Source: Sinorhizobium medicae
GTDB taxonomy: Bacteria > Pseudomonadota > Alphaproteobacteria > Rhizobiales > Rhizobiaceae
Direction: 5' to 3'
Length of the DNA: 64,000 nt
Assembly (NCBI RefSeq): GCF_007827695.1
Contig: NZ_VITA01000015.1
Span: forward strand, 1 to 64,000
Shown: one piece after another, positions 15,490 through 24,062 of the stretch
Numbering within the stretch: the first letter of the stretch is position 1
How the letters are laid out: every line of letters begins with the position of its first letter
Translations under genes and position numbers: made by a program
The notes under the pieces: model-generated
The model's database searches: none
The model's input: the letters and a program-made list of their open reading frames with translations, nothing else
What the model was told of the DNA's origin: nothing

Positions 15490-17749
15490 TTAGGCCCGGC
15501 AGCAGCTTGTCCAATGTCAGCGGGAACTCACGAACCCGCACCCCGGTGGCGTTATAGACCGCATTGGCGATAGCCGCGCCCGCCCCGCAGACGCCGAGTT
15601 CTCCTAGGCCCTTGGCGCCGAGGGGATTGGCCTTGTCGTCGTTCTCCTCGAGGAACACGACATCGAGGTCGGGGACATCACCATTGACCGGAATATGGTA
15701 TTCGGCAAGATCATGATTGACGAAACGTCCGTAGCGGCCGTCGAGCACGGTTTTTTCCATCAGGGCTGCGCCGAGCCCCCAGGTCATGCCTCCGAGAATC
15801 TGTGAACGCGCCGTCTTTGTATTGAGAATACGGCCTGCGTCGATCACGGCAAGCAGGCGCCTTGCACGGATCTCGCCCGTGTCGCAGTCAACGCTGACCT
15901 CGGCAAAATGCGCACCATATGAATGCTGCGAAAATGCCTGGTAGGCCTCTGTGCCGGCCCCCGCCTCGACCGAACCCCGGGCGTCGAGACCTTCGGGTGC
16001 GACCCGGCGTAAGACGTCCTTCAGGTCCTCAGCCCGATTGCCGAACCGCACCGCTCCCGCCGCCATCGAAACGTCGGCGGCATTCCGAACCGGCGCGCCA
16101 TGCACGCGGGCGGCGGCAAGAATTTTCTCTTTCAACGCTTCACACGCACGCAAAAGAGCCGTTCCGGCGCTCGCCGCCCCCCAGGATCCGCCGGAGCCCG
16201 CCGTCAGAGGAAAGCGGCTGTCGCCGAGTTCGATCGCAACTGCAGCAAGGGGAACGCCCAGAGTATCGGCGGCAATCTGAGTCAGGATGGTGTAGGTGCC
16301 GGTGCCGATATCGGTCATGTCAAGGCGAGCGGTCACCTGTCCCTCGGCATCAATCCGGACCCAAGCCGCAGCGGCTCCGATGTAGTTCGGCCGGATCGCA
16401 GCGGCCATGCCTATCCCCACCAGCTTTCGTCCTTCGCGAAGGCGGCCCGGTTCTGGGCTGCGCCGCCCCCAGTCGAATCGACGCGCCCCTTCCTGCATGC
16501 AGGCTACGAGGTTGCGCGTGGAAAACGGCACCCGGCGTTCCGGATCCTGATCGGGCTCGTTACGAATCCTGAGCTCGATCGGGTCGAGATCCAGGTGTTC
16601 GGCGAGTTCGTCCATGGCGCATTCCAGCGCGAGCATGCCGGGCGCCTCACCCGGAGATCGCATCCATTCGCCTCGGTTGAGGTCGACGGGAACGAGCCGG
16701 TGTCGGGTCAGGCGATTGGATGCGGCGTAGAGCGAACGGGCAAAAACCGCTGTTTGCTCGCAGAACTCCTCGACGCGGGCGGTAGCGGACCAGACGTCAT
16801 GCCCAAGGGCTATCAACCTGCCATCCGCACGCGCGCCCAATCTTACCTGCTGCAGCATTTCCGCACGGTGACCGGCATTGGCGAACATCTGCTGCCGCGT
16901 CAGGGTAATCTTGACGGGCCTTTTAAGGATACGGGCGGCCAGGGCCGCGAATACCGAATCGGCATGGACGATCAGTTTGGAACCGAAACCACCACCAATA
17001 TAACGGCTAACCACACGCACTCGCTCGACCGGGACGCCGAGCGTGGCGGCAAGACCTGCACGGAAGTTCGAGAGAGTCTGTGCCGAGGTGTGGATCGTTA
17101 CATCGTCCCCCTGCCAGATTGCCAAGGTAGCATGCGGTTCCATGGGATTGTGATGCTGGTAGGGCGTACGGTAGCTCACGTCGATCCGCACCTCTGCCTC
17201 CGCGAATGCCGTCTCGAAATCACCAACCGCGCTGTCCGTCTCAAAGCCTGCATTGGTCCGCTTGGGCGCATAGGCCGCGGCAAGGTGCTCTTCGAGACCG
17301 AAGTCGCCGGCAGTCTCCTGATAACGGATCTTGATGAGGGCCGCCGCGGCACGTGCTGCCTCGAAGGTTTCGGCGACCACCAGCCCGACGGGCTGATCGT
17401 AGAAATGCACATGATCGCCACGGAGCACGGGTCGCGCACGGGTGAAAACCTCGCGTACGGCCGGCGTGACGGCCGGACCGAATTCCTGTTGGCGCGGCGC
17501 ATTCAAATGCGTCATCACATAAAGGACGCCTGGCGCTCGTTCGGCGAGTTCCGCGTCGATTTTCAGAATGCGGCCTTTGGCAATGGCCGCACCGAGAATA
17601 TAGCCATAAGCCGGAGGCGGGCCCTCCGCAATTTCGTAGGCATAGGGAGCGGTGCCGGTGACCTTGCGCGGCCCATCGACGCGGTCGACCGCTTTCCCTA
17701 TGAATTGGTCGCCGCCGCTTGTAGTACGTCGCTGCGCATTTTCGGTCAT
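15473..17749 (-). CDS. paoC: Periplasmic aldehyde oxidoreductase, molybdenum-binding subunit (PaoC-like)
   Basis: The catalytic subunit of a xanthine-dehydrogenase-family enzyme that binds molybdopterin cofactor and oxidises aldehydes. The protein has 758 residues from the ATG at 17749, slightly longer than E. coli PaoC (732). The N-terminal ald_Xan_dh domain and the long Mo-binding domain are both complete. The active-site glutamate is in GAKGLGELG near the C-terminus. It is third in a paoA-paoB-paoC order, 21 bp after paoB. The last codons (TAFVL and stop) are encoded by the palindromic repeat at 15442-15489. A PaoD-type cofactor-insertion chaperone is not seen nearby. Confidence 0.92.
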   Translation of the reverse strand: MTENAQRRTTSGGDQFIGKAVDRVDGPRKVTGTAPYAYEIAEGPPPAYGYILGAAIAKGRILKIDAELAERAPGVLYVMTHLNAPRQQEFGPAVTPAVREVFTRARPVLRGDHVHFYDQPVGLVVAETFEAARAAAALIKIRYQETAGDFGLEEHLAAAYAPKRTNAGFETDSAVGDFETAFAEAEVRIDVSYRTPYQHHNPMEPHATLAIWQGDDVTIHTSAQTLSNFRAGLAATLGVPVERVRVVSRYIGGGFGSKLIVHADSVFAALAARILKRPVKITLTRQQMFANAGHRAEMLQQVRLGARADGRLIALGHDVWSATARVEEFCEQTAVFARSLYAASNRLTRHRLVPVDLNRGEWMRSPGEAPGMLALECAMDELAEHLDLDPIELRIRNEPDQDPERRVPFSTRNLVACMQEGARRFDWGRRSPEPGRLREGRKLVGIGMAAAIRPNYIGAAAAWVRIDAEGQVTARLDMTDIGTGTYTILTQIAADTLGVPLAAVAIELGDSRFPLTAGSGGSWGAASAGTALLRACEALKEKILAAARVHGAPVRNAADVSMAAGAVRFGNRAEDLKDVLRRVAPEGLDARGSVEAGAGTEAYQAFSQHSYGAHFAEVSVDCDTGEIRARRLLAVIDAGRILNTKTARSQILGGMTWGLGAALMEKTVLDGRYGRFVNHDLAEYHIPVNGDVPDLDVVFLEENDDKANPLGAKGLGELGVCGAGAAIANAVYNATGVRVREFPLTLDKLLPGLTAFVL

Positions 17750-17770
17750 TGTTTCCACCAATTTTTTCGG

Positions 17771-18757
17771 TCAAACCAGTTCGGCCGCGGCGGCGAGCGT
17801 GTAGCGCACCGTCCGCTTGGCCAAGCGTATCTTGAAGTCGTTGCCGCCATGCCCGACGGCTTCGGGGAGAGCCGCCTCGGCGGCCTCCGATAAGTCCTGA
17901 TCCGAAAGAGCCGAACCAGCAAGCCTGCTCTCGACCTCGGGCGCCCGCCAGGGTTTCGGCGCCACGCCGCCGATGGCGACGCGCGCGCTTCGCACCCGAT
18001 TGCCGGAAGTTTCGATGATCGCTGCAACGGAAACAAGGGCGAACGCATAGGAGGCACGGTCGCGCACCTTACGGTACACCTGCCGGCCCGCCGGCGGCGG
18101 TGGCAGAGTGACGCCAGTGATCATTTCGCCATGGGCGAGCACCGTCTCCTGGTCCGCCGTTGTCCCAGGCAGCAGATAGAGGTCACCGAGCGGGATCGAC
18201 CGCGTTTCTCCTCCCGGTGACACTGTTTCGACCCTTGCATCGAGCACTGCCATGGCCACCGCCATGTCGGACGGATGCACGGCAATGCATGAATCGCTCG
18301 CTCCGATCACCGCATGCATTCGGTTGAAGCCCCTCAGCGCGGCGCAGCCGGCGCCGGGCTCCCGTTTGTTGCAAGGCATGTTGCTATCGTAGAAATAGGG
18401 GCATCGCGTGCGTTGGAGAAGGTTTCCGCCAGTGGAAGCCTTATTGCGGATCTGGCCGGAAGCGCCCGCCAGCAGCGCCTGAGACAAAACAGGATAGCGC
18501 GACCTGACGCCCGGATCAGCGGCGAGGTCGCTATTGCGAACTTGGGCGCCGATATGCAACCCGCCCTCCTCCGTCGGCTCGACACGGTCCAGCGGCAGTC
18601 GGCTGATGTCCACGAGATGCTGCGGGCGCTCGATGTCCAGCTTCATCAGATCAAGCAGATTGGTGCCACCGGAGATGAAACGCGCTGCCGGTCTTCCCGC
18701 GACGGCCGCCACAGCCCCCGCCACGTCTTCGCTTCGCTGATAAGTAAAGGGCTGCAT
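17771..18757 (-). CDS. paoB: Aldehyde oxidoreductase FAD-binding subunit (PaoB-like)
   Basis: The middle electron-transfer subunit, 328 residues, with an FAD-binding PCMH-type N-terminal domain ([14 protein letters not shown] near residue 30) and a CO-dehydrogenase flavoprotein C-terminal domain. A cysteine-rich insertion ([20 protein letters not shown], about residues 118-137) matches the extra [4Fe-4S] site that distinguishes PaoB from ordinary xanthine dehydrogenase flavoproteins. It starts three bases after the paoA stop, so the two are co-translated. Confidence 0.93.
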   Translation of the reverse strand: MQPFTYQRSEDVAGAVAAVAGRPAARFISGGTNLLDLMKLDIERPQHLVDISRLPLDRVEPTEEGGLHIGAQVRNSDLAADPGVRSRYPVLSQALLAGASGQIRNKASTGGNLLQRTRCPYFYDSNMPCNKREPGAGCAALRGFNRMHAVIGASDSCIAVHPSDMAVAMAVLDARVETVSPGGETRSIPLGDLYLLPGTTADQETVLAHGEMITGVTLPPPPAGRQVYRKVRDRASYAFALVSVAAIIETSGNRVRSARVAIGGVAPKPWRAPEVESRLAGSALSDQDLSEAAEAALPEAVGHGGNDFKIRLAKRTVRYTLAAAAELV

Positions 18758-18760
18758 GCT

Positions 18761-19420
18761 TCATGACCTTTCTGCGGCATCGCGAATGGCGGCGACGATG
18801 TTGGGATAGGCGGCGCAACGGCAGAGATTGCCGCTCATGCGCTCGCGGATTTCGGTGTCGGTCAACGCGGCGGGAGCGGCGCCAACATCCGCGCTCACAT
18901 GGCTCGGCCAACCTTCCTTCGCCTCTCGCAACATTGCGACTGCGGAGCAGATCTGGCCCGGCGTGCAGTAGCCGCACTGGAAACCATCATGTTCGATGAA
19001 AGCCGCCTGAACCGGGTGAAGTTCGCCCTCGGCTGCAAGCCCTTCGATCGTGGTGATTTCATCGCCTTCATGCATGGCGGCCAGCGACAGACAGGCATTG
19101 ATCCGGCGCCCGTTCACAAGGACGGTGCAGGCGCCGCATTGACCATGGTCGCAACCCTTTTTCGAACCGGTGAGACCGAGATGGTTGCGCAAGGTGTCGA
19201 GCAGCGTCGTTCGCGGATCCACTTCCACCGCTATATTTCTGGCGTTGATATTGAGCTTAACCGGCAATGTGGGCATCGGGGTTACTGTGGGTTCAGCAGC
19301 AACGGCGGCGACCGCGGAACGTCCAACTGGCAGCCCGGCGACAAGGAGCATGGTGGTGGCTGCCCCGCCCTCCAGAAGCGCCCGTCGCGTCGGACCAGTT
19401 TCTTTTTGCTTTTCTGGCAC
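18761..19420 (-). CDS. paoA: Aldehyde oxidoreductase [2Fe-2S] subunit with Tat signal (PaoA-like)
   Basis: A 219-residue iron-sulfur subunit. The N-terminus has a twin-arginine signal (TRRALLEGG, then a hydrophobic stretch), which would carry the folded complex to the periplasm. Two [2Fe-2S] sites follow: the plant-ferredoxin type CDHGQCGAC with a later C, and the second domain CGYCTPGQ with GNLCRC. Length and motif order match PaoA (YagT). It is the first gene of the operon. No convincing promoter was seen in the 126 bp separating it from the AraC gene. Confidence 0.94.
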   Translation of the reverse strand: MPEKQKETGPTRRALLEGGAATTMLLVAGLPVGRSAVAAVAAEPTVTPMPTLPVKLNINARNIAVEVDPRTTLLDTLRNHLGLTGSKKGCDHGQCGACTVLVNGRRINACLSLAAMHEGDEITTIEGLAAEGELHPVQAAFIEHDGFQCGYCTPGQICSAVAMLREAKEGWPSHVSADVGAAPAALTDTEIRERMSGNLCRCAAYPNIVAAIRDAAERS

Positions 19421-19546
19421 GTGTCATCTCCGGTTCGCCTGTTGAGGAGGATACTTGCCGCCTGCATTGCAGCCGGCAGCGTGCATCGACGCCACACAAG
19501 TTGGCGCTGGACGCGTAAAATTTCTTTCAGGAAATCGGCGGAACTA

Positions 19547-20542
19547 TCAGAATTCCGGAATAACGTCCGATCGATAAGCGCGCGGCGTTATCCCTCGCAG
19601 GCGCTTGAATGTGGCGGTGAAGTGACTCTGGCTCGAAAAGCCGCAATTCAATGCGATCTCGCTGAGCGCGATGTCGGTTTCATGCAGGAGGGTCTCCGCC
19701 CGCCGGACGCGTTCCTCGATGACATAGGCGTACGGTGCAAGGCCTGTCGTGGCCTTGAAGCGACGCGCAAAGGTATCCGCCGCAACACCGGCGACATGCG
19801 CCAACTCGCCAAGCGAAATGTCTCCGTCCAGATGGGCATCGATATAGTCGCGAACCCGCTTCACGACGGGGCTGCCAAGGGATCCGTGGCGGATGATCTT
19901 TACGGGTTCATCAAAGACAGAACGTATCCGCAAAGCTATAAGTGCAACCAGATGCTCCATATAGGCCGTATCGGGAACGTGGCCGCGGGATATCTCGCAA
20001 CTCAGCGATTTCAGCAGCGCGTCCGTGACAAAGTCGCTCTTGTTTATCAGGACCGGCAGGTTCTTCAGGTGATCGCTGCCCGGAGGGATGGACCGGGGAT
20101 CGATCCAGAGCGCCGAATAGGTGAGATCGACGTCGCGATACGCGCCGAGCCGTTCCGTGCCCGCGGGCACGAATGTCAGGGCGCCCGGTCCGTCCCGCCC
20201 TTGATACAGGCTCCCGTCGGAACGGATGTGCGTCTGGGATGTGCCACCTCGCTCCGTCAGAACGAACAGGTGATGCGGAGCGGTCCAGCGCATTTCCGCT
20301 TCCCGGCATGCCCAGCGGCGGCGATCGAAAATGATCGATGAGTTGGCCCACGAAGCTGTCAACGGCTTCGCCAGCCGCTCACCCGCAGTCCGGATCCGAC
20401 CATTACCGAGAAGCGGTCTGAAAGACATGTGGAACGTCCTGTTTTCGCCAAACCGAAACCGCGCGGGCGCCAGAATGCGCCATCGCAGTTCGCCCCACCG
20501 CCCGCACGAATTCTCCAGCACCGATCCTGATTGCGCTATCAA
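19547..20542 (-). CDS. AraC-family transcriptional regulator
   Basis: A 331-residue regulator with an N-terminal cupin-like sensing domain and a C-terminal AraC DNA-binding domain (about residues 225-325). Both helix-turn-helix motifs are readable: ISLGELAHVAGVAADTFARR and IALSEIALNCGFSSQSHFT, ending with the family motif LRGITPRAYR. It lies upstream of, and in the same direction as, paoABC, so it is probably the local regulator of the aldehyde oxidoreductase. The effector is unknown. Confidence 0.9.
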   Translation of the reverse strand: MIAQSGSVLENSCGRWGELRWRILAPARFRFGENRTFHMSFRPLLGNGRIRTAGERLAKPLTASWANSSIIFDRRRWACREAEMRWTAPHHLFVLTERGGTSQTHIRSDGSLYQGRDGPGALTFVPAGTERLGAYRDVDLTYSALWIDPRSIPPGSDHLKNLPVLINKSDFVTDALLKSLSCEISRGHVPDTAYMEHLVALIALRIRSVFDEPVKIIRHGSLGSPVVKRVRDYIDAHLDGDISLGELAHVAGVAADTFARRFKATTGLAPYAYVIEERVRRAETLLHETDIALSEIALNCGFSSQSHFTATFKRLRGITPRAYRSDVIPEF

Positions 20543-20574
20543 ACCATATTCAAAGTCTCGTGTAGTGCCCTCTC

Positions 20575-20601
20575 CGCGTCAAGACTGAGGTGTGACGCGG
20601 C
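20575..20601. promoter_or_regulatory. Dyad in the AraC / AI-2E divergent region
   Basis: Perfect 8-bp arms CCGCGTCA and TGACGCGG are separated by 11 bp, starting 33 bp upstream of the AraC gene and 120 bp before the AI-2E gene. Symmetry and place suggest an operator, perhaps for autoregulation; no regulator can be assigned. Confidence 0.5.
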
Positions 20602-20720
20602 AAACACGCACGTCATGCGCTCATTTTCTCAGTCGTTCGCAACGTCTTTCGCTCTGGAATCGTTATCCTTGACAAGGCTGCCTCACTGGACCCGAGACGG
20701 CTGCAACGGCGAGAGACGCG

Positions 20721-21800
20721 ATGGCGAAGAGTATTTCCGTGCGGGACGAAGACGAGAACTCGAACCGCCTTTTTACGCCGCGCCGCTCGCGCACTTTGGC
20801 GATCCTAGTCGCCCTCCTCGCAGGATTGGTCGTGTGCACGTTCCTCACCGTACCGTTCCTGCCCGCCCTCACCTGGGCGCTCGTGTTGGCTGTGATGTTC
20901 CAGCCGCTGCATCGCCGGGTAAAAAGCCGCTTCCGCTATCCGGACGCAGCAGCCGCGGCGACCGTCGCCATCGCTGTCTTCGTCGTCGCCGTGCCGCTTA
21001 CCTTCATGGCGGAGCGGTTGGTGAACGAGGCTGCCAAAGGCGCAAAGATCATCGAGGAGGCGCTGCGGTCCGGCACCTGGCGCGACGCGCTCGCCAATTA
21101 TCCACGTCTCGCGCCGGCCGTCCTCTGGATCGAGACGCAGCTCGATCTGGCCGGGATCGCCGGAAGCGCCACCAGCTGGCTTACCAACTTCAGCGCCTCG
21201 TTCGTACGCGGTTCCGTTGCCCAGATCATCGATGCCGTCCTGACATTCTATTTCCTGTTCTATTTCCTGCGTGACGGCCGGCAAGTGCTGGCAGCGCTAA
21301 AGGAACATTCCCCGCTCAGCGAGCAGGAGATGAACCGGCTGTTCACGCGGGTACACGAAACGGTGCATGCCGTTGTCTTCGGCACTGTGGCCGTTGCTGC
21401 CGTGCAGGGCGCCATGGGCGGCCTGATGTTCTGGTTGCTCGGCTTACCGGCGCCGGTGGTATGGGGGCTCGCCATGGGCTTGCTCGCCGTCGTGCCGGTG
21501 CTCGGCGCTTTCATCGTCTGGCTACCGGCCGCACTATCGCTGGCGTTGAGCGGCGAATGGGGAAAGGCGTTGATACTCGCCGGTTGGGGCGCGGGGGTGG
21601 TCGCGACCATCGACAATCTTCTGTACCCCATCTTCGTGGGGGACCGCCTGAAGCTTCACACCCTCACGGCCTTCATGAGCATGATCGGCGGCATCATCGT
21701 CTTCGGGTCGGCAGGGCTGGTGATCGGGCCGGTGGCCTTCACCGTCACGCTGCTGCTTCTGGACATCTGGCGCCAACACAATACGGAGCCCAGGGCCTGA
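20721..21800 (+). CDS. AI-2E family transporter (YdiK/PerM-like membrane protein)
   Basis: A 359-residue integral membrane protein with about eight hydrophobic segments, two near the N-terminus (LAILVALLAGLVVCTFLTV and following) and five or six in the C-terminal half. The pattern of a soluble loop after the first helices and the conserved YPIFVGDRLKLH and GGIIVFGSAGLVIGPV segments are typical of the AI-2E transporter family. Members export small molecules or act as sodium/proton antiporters; despite the name, most do not move autoinducer-2. No function can be assigned here. It is convergent with the DUF1236 gene. Confidence 0.88.
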   Translation: MAKSISVRDEDENSNRLFTPRRSRTLAILVALLAGLVVCTFLTVPFLPALTWALVLAVMFQPLHRRVKSRFRYPDAAAAATVAIAVFVVAVPLTFMAERLVNEAAKGAKIIEEALRSGTWRDALANYPRLAPAVLWIETQLDLAGIAGSATSWLTNFSASFVRGSVAQIIDAVLTFYFLFYFLRDGRQVLAALKEHSPLSEQEMNRLFTRVHETVHAVVFGTVAVAAVQGAMGGLMFWLLGLPAPVVWGLAMGLLAVVPVLGAFIVWLPAALSLALSGEWGKALILAGWGAGVVATIDNLLYPIFVGDRLKLHTLTAFMSMIGGIIVFGSAGLVIGPVAFTVTLLLLDIWRQHNTEPRA

Positions 21801-21844
21801 AGCGCTTTGCGGTCTATCAGTACACGTCCGATCGACGGAGGGCG

Positions 21845-21880
21845 GAAAAAGGGCCCGCCCGAAAAAAGCCGGCGGACCCT
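21845..21880 (-). terminator. Rho-independent terminator of the DUF1236 gene
   Basis: On the minus strand, AGGGTCCGCC pairs with GGCGGGCCCT (one mismatch) around an 11-base loop, followed by TTTTT at 21849-21845. It lies 38 bp after the stop of the DUF1236 gene. Confidence 0.8.
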
Positions 21881-21917
21881 GAATCAGGTCTGTCAGATGC
21901 GGGACTAAATCGTCACT

Positions 21918-22625
21918 CTAGGAAAGGATCACCACGATCTCCAGAGACGACGGTTCGACAATGACGATCCTGCCGTCTGCCAGTACGAAGAACAGGTAAC
22001 CCTCGTATTCGGGTACGATCTGTACGATCCGCGTCGGAACCGGTTGTAGCTTGACCTTGACAGTCTCCGGTACTGCCACGCCGACGGACACATCGAAGTC
22101 GACGTCGATCGGGTCGACGTTCTCTTCCTTGATGACCTGCGTGATTTCCGTCTTCTGCTCTACCGTCACGTCCACGTTTCCGGAAGAGCCGGAAGTCTGA
22201 CCCTGCTCGGTCGAACGGGACTCTCCTTGAGCCGGTCGATCGGTTCCGCCTTGCGAAGGCTGCTGTTCCGAATCTTGCTGCTGGGTCTGCGCGTCCGACC
22301 CCTGCTCTTGCGTTTGCGTGCCGCCCTGATCCTGCTGTGTATCGGATTGGCCTTGCTGATCCTGTTGCTGATCGGTGGGCTGTTGCTGATCAGCTGGCTG
22401 TTGCTGCTGGTCCTGGCCGGTCTGCCCCTGCTGTGTTGCACCCCCCTGGGGGTCAGGCTGCTGGTCCGGCTGCGTGCCGCCTTGCGGACATTCCATGCCG
22501 GCCGGGCAGTCGGTGGATTGGCCGCTCGACTGGCCCTGCGCCGGCTGCTCCGTCTGCGATAAGACCGGGGTGGACGCTACCCCCAGGCTCAAGGCGATCG
22601 CACTCCTGATAAGGATACCCTTCAT
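21918..22625 (-). CDS. Exported glutamine-rich DUF1236 protein
   Basis: A 235-residue protein of three parts: a Sec signal peptide (residues 1-23, ending VLSQ), a low-complexity middle (about 24-150) made almost wholly of Q, G, D, T, P and S with long QQQ-type runs, and a C-terminal DUF1236 domain (about 165-235; VPTRIVQIVPEYEGYLFFVL and DGRIVIVEPSSLEIV). DUF1236 proteins are common in rhizobia and without a known biochemical role. Upstream is a good EcfG-type promoter motif at 22662-22686, so it is likely part of the general stress response. A terminator follows. Confidence 0.85.
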   Translation of the reverse strand: MKGILIRSAIALSLGVASTPVLSQTEQPAQGQSSGQSTDCPAGMECPQGGTQPDQQPDPQGGATQQGQTGQDQQQQPADQQQPTDQQQDQQGQSDTQQDQGGTQTQEQGSDAQTQQQDSEQQPSQGGTDRPAQGESRSTEQGQTSGSSGNVDVTVEQKTEITQVIKEENVDPIDVDFDVSVGVAVPETVKVKLQPVPTRIVQIVPEYEGYLFFVLADGRIVIVEPSSLEIVVILS

Positions 22626-22661
22626 CGGATGTTCTCCATTCGAACGTCCCTTCCGGCAGCC

Positions 22662-22686
22662 AACCGCTGATTGGCAGGATTGTTCC
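22662..22686 (-). promoter_or_regulatory. EcfG-type (general stress response) promoter of the DUF1236 gene
   Basis: On the minus strand GGAAC (22686-22682) is followed after exactly 17 bases by GTT (22664-22662), matching the alphaproteobacterial EcfG consensus GGAAC-N16/17-GTT. The -10 is 37 bp from the start codon. Confidence 0.7.
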
Positions 22687-22740
22687 CTATCAACCTACGT
22701 GGGCGGCGGAATTTTGGAGAGCGGGATGAGAAAAAATGTT

Positions 22741-22763
22741 TGCGGATTTCCGTCCGGAATTGC
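22741..22763 (-). repeat. Partial inverted copy of the RIME-like repeat
   Basis: TTTCCGTCCGGAATTGC is the reverse complement of one end of the units at 3741-3783 and 29831-29874. The rest of the element has diverged. It lies between the DUF1236 promoter and the neighbouring gene of unknown function. Confidence 0.65.
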
Positions 22764-22816
22764 TGAAAAACAAGAAGCCAGAGCAATTTCGTGATCCGGA
22801 GAAAAGCGGGTGTGGT

Positions 22817-23176
22817 TCAGGCCGTGATTCCACCCGCCCCGGCCCCGCCGGAACGGACTGGCCCTTCAAACAATCCCAGATCGTCACGGGTGAAAGCCGC
22901 AAGCACCCATGCCGCTTGACCGGCCTGACCACGTGGCTGATAGGTCAGCCTGTCAGGGCTGTCGATTCGGCGCATCGCCTCCTGGTCTATCAAGCCGGAT
23001 CTCGCCGCTTCGGCCGCCCGTTCGCGATCACCTTCGAACGCATCTTCAACCAGTTCGCGGGTCAGCATGATCCCCTTGCGAGGGCGATCACGGCCTTCGT
23101 CCCGGGTCAGCATGACCACGGCCACGGCGAGTTCCTGGGCCAGCTCCGGGTCGGCCAACACCTCGAAGATTGCCAT
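22817..23176 (-). CDS. Conserved-looking protein of unknown function
   Basis: A 119-residue soluble protein that I do not recognise. The start at 23176 follows GGAGGAGCCG exactly; an in-frame ATG at 23191 is less likely because it overlaps that site. The sequence begins MAIFEVLADPELAQELAVAV, is acidic with several arginine clusters, and ends in a flexible GGAGAGG tail. No signal peptide or membrane segment is evident. It lies between the DUF1236 and BON genes, all on the minus strand, which suggests it belongs to the same stress-related group. Confidence 0.7.
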   Translation of the reverse strand: MAIFEVLADPELAQELAVAVVMLTRDEGRDRPRKGIMLTRELVEDAFEGDRERAAEAARSGLIDQEAMRRIDSPDRLTYQPRGQAGQAAWVLAAFTRDDLGLFEGPVRSGGAGAGGITA

Positions 23177-23224
23177 CGGCTCCTCCATCAATCCCCGGCG
23201 CCACGCGCAAAGAAACGGTGCTGC

Positions 23225-23722
23225 CTAGCCGTCGTCCGGGATGTGTGAATCCACGCCCAGGGTCTGCAGATTGTTGCGAACCTCCAGTACCGCTGCGACA
23301 GCCTCCACGACGGCCTGAATCCGACGTGCACGTTCCAGGGTTTCGACAGCACCTTCAAGGGTGACGATGCCGTTTACGGCACGCACTTCGATGCCGTCGG
23401 CCTCCGTTTCATCGTTTTGGGTCAGCCGGTCCGTAATGACCGCTTCCAGTTCGTCGCTGTCGATGCGGTTCGTTGGAAGGGGGCGCCCGTTGTCGACGGG
23501 ATTTTCCTCAAGTCCATCTGCACCGGCATCATCGACTATGAAGCCCTCACCGCGCTCTTCATCAAAATTTGCGCCGGTGGAGCCATAGCTTCCGTTTTCA
23601 GGACTGCGCGAGGTACTACCGCTACCGTCTGAATAGGGCCAGCCTTCACGAAGATCGCGCTCCTCATAGTCGCGATAATCCTCGTCGCGCGAGAGCGCCT
23701 TTTCTTTGTGGGGCACCTTCAT
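23225..23722 (-). CDS. BON-domain protein
   Basis: A 165-residue protein. The first ~90 residues are very polar and probably disordered (many D, E, G, S). The C-terminal part (about 92-155) is a single BON domain, with the typical pattern of an amphipathic helix, the GIEVRAVNGIVTLEGAVETLE strand pair, and a closing helix-strand ending VRNNLQTLG. BON domains bind phospholipid or envelope components and occur in osmotic-stress proteins such as OsmY. There is no signal peptide. A strong AAAGGAG site precedes the ATG. The neighbour upstream is the CsbD-like gene. Confidence 0.85.
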   Translation of the reverse strand: MKVPHKEKALSRDEDYRDYEERDLREGWPYSDGSGSTSRSPENGSYGSTGANFDEERGEGFIVDDAGADGLEENPVDNGRPLPTNRIDSDELEAVITDRLTQNDETEADGIEVRAVNGIVTLEGAVETLERARRIQAVVEAVAAVLEVRNNLQTLGVDSHIPDDG

Positions 23723-23757
23723 TGGCGTCTCCTTTCAGTGAGGATCGGTTTGGGAAA

Positions 23758-23781
23758 GAGATCCCGCTCTAGCGGGATCTC
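23758..23781. terminator. Perfect stem-loop between the CsbD and BON genes
   Basis: GAGATCCCGCT and its complement form an 11-bp perfect palindrome around CT, 12 bp after the csbD stop. On the minus strand it is followed by CTTTCCC, a poor T-run, so it may be a weak terminator or an mRNA-processing hairpin. Confidence 0.6.
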
Positions 23782-23792
23782 CGTCCCGCTCG

Positions 23793-24002
23793 TCACCAAT
23801 CCCAAGTCTGGCGGCCGTACCAGTCGTCTAGGTCACGCCGCACACGGTCCTTCTCGATTCCGTAGCGCTCTTGGATTTTACCTTCAAGTTGATCACGGTT
23901 CCCGGAGATCTGATCCAGATCATCATCGGTGAGCTTGCCCCACTGCTCCTTGATCCTCCCCTTGACCTGCTTCCAGTTACCTTCCACACGATTCCAGTCC
24001 AT
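23793..24002 (-). CDS. CsbD-like stress protein
   Basis: A 69-residue hydrophilic protein, full length for the CsbD family. It starts MDWNRVEGNWKQVKGRIKEQWG, the usual CsbD opening, with the D-D-L-x-x-I-x-G-x-R-D-x-L-x-G-K-I-Q middle. CsbD-like proteins are small and abundant under general stress; their mechanism is not known. GGAGGA lies six bases before the ATG. The upstream region carries EcfG-like motifs at 24036-24062. Confidence 0.92.
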   Translation of the reverse strand: MDWNRVEGNWKQVKGRIKEQWGKLTDDDLDQISGNRDQLEGKIQERYGIEKDRVRRDLDDWYGRQTWDW

Positions 24003-24035
24003 GAGTCGTCCTCCATGTTTGATTGTCTCGTAAGT

Positions 24036-24062
24036 GGAACTCGCGAGAACGAAATTGGTTCA
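24036..24062. promoter_or_regulatory. Overlapping EcfG-like promoter motifs facing both ways
   Basis: On the plus strand GGAAC (24036-24040), 17 bases, then GTT (24058-24060). On the minus strand TGAAC (24062-24058), 17 bases, then GTT (24040-24038), 36 bp before csbD. The minus-strand -35 has one deviation from consensus. Confidence 0.5.

Noticed and set aside
22170-22560. Short tandem repeats as a possible microsatellite or CRISPR
   Set aside because: They are glutamine, glycine and aspartate codons of one reading frame with a signal peptide and a known C-terminal domain.
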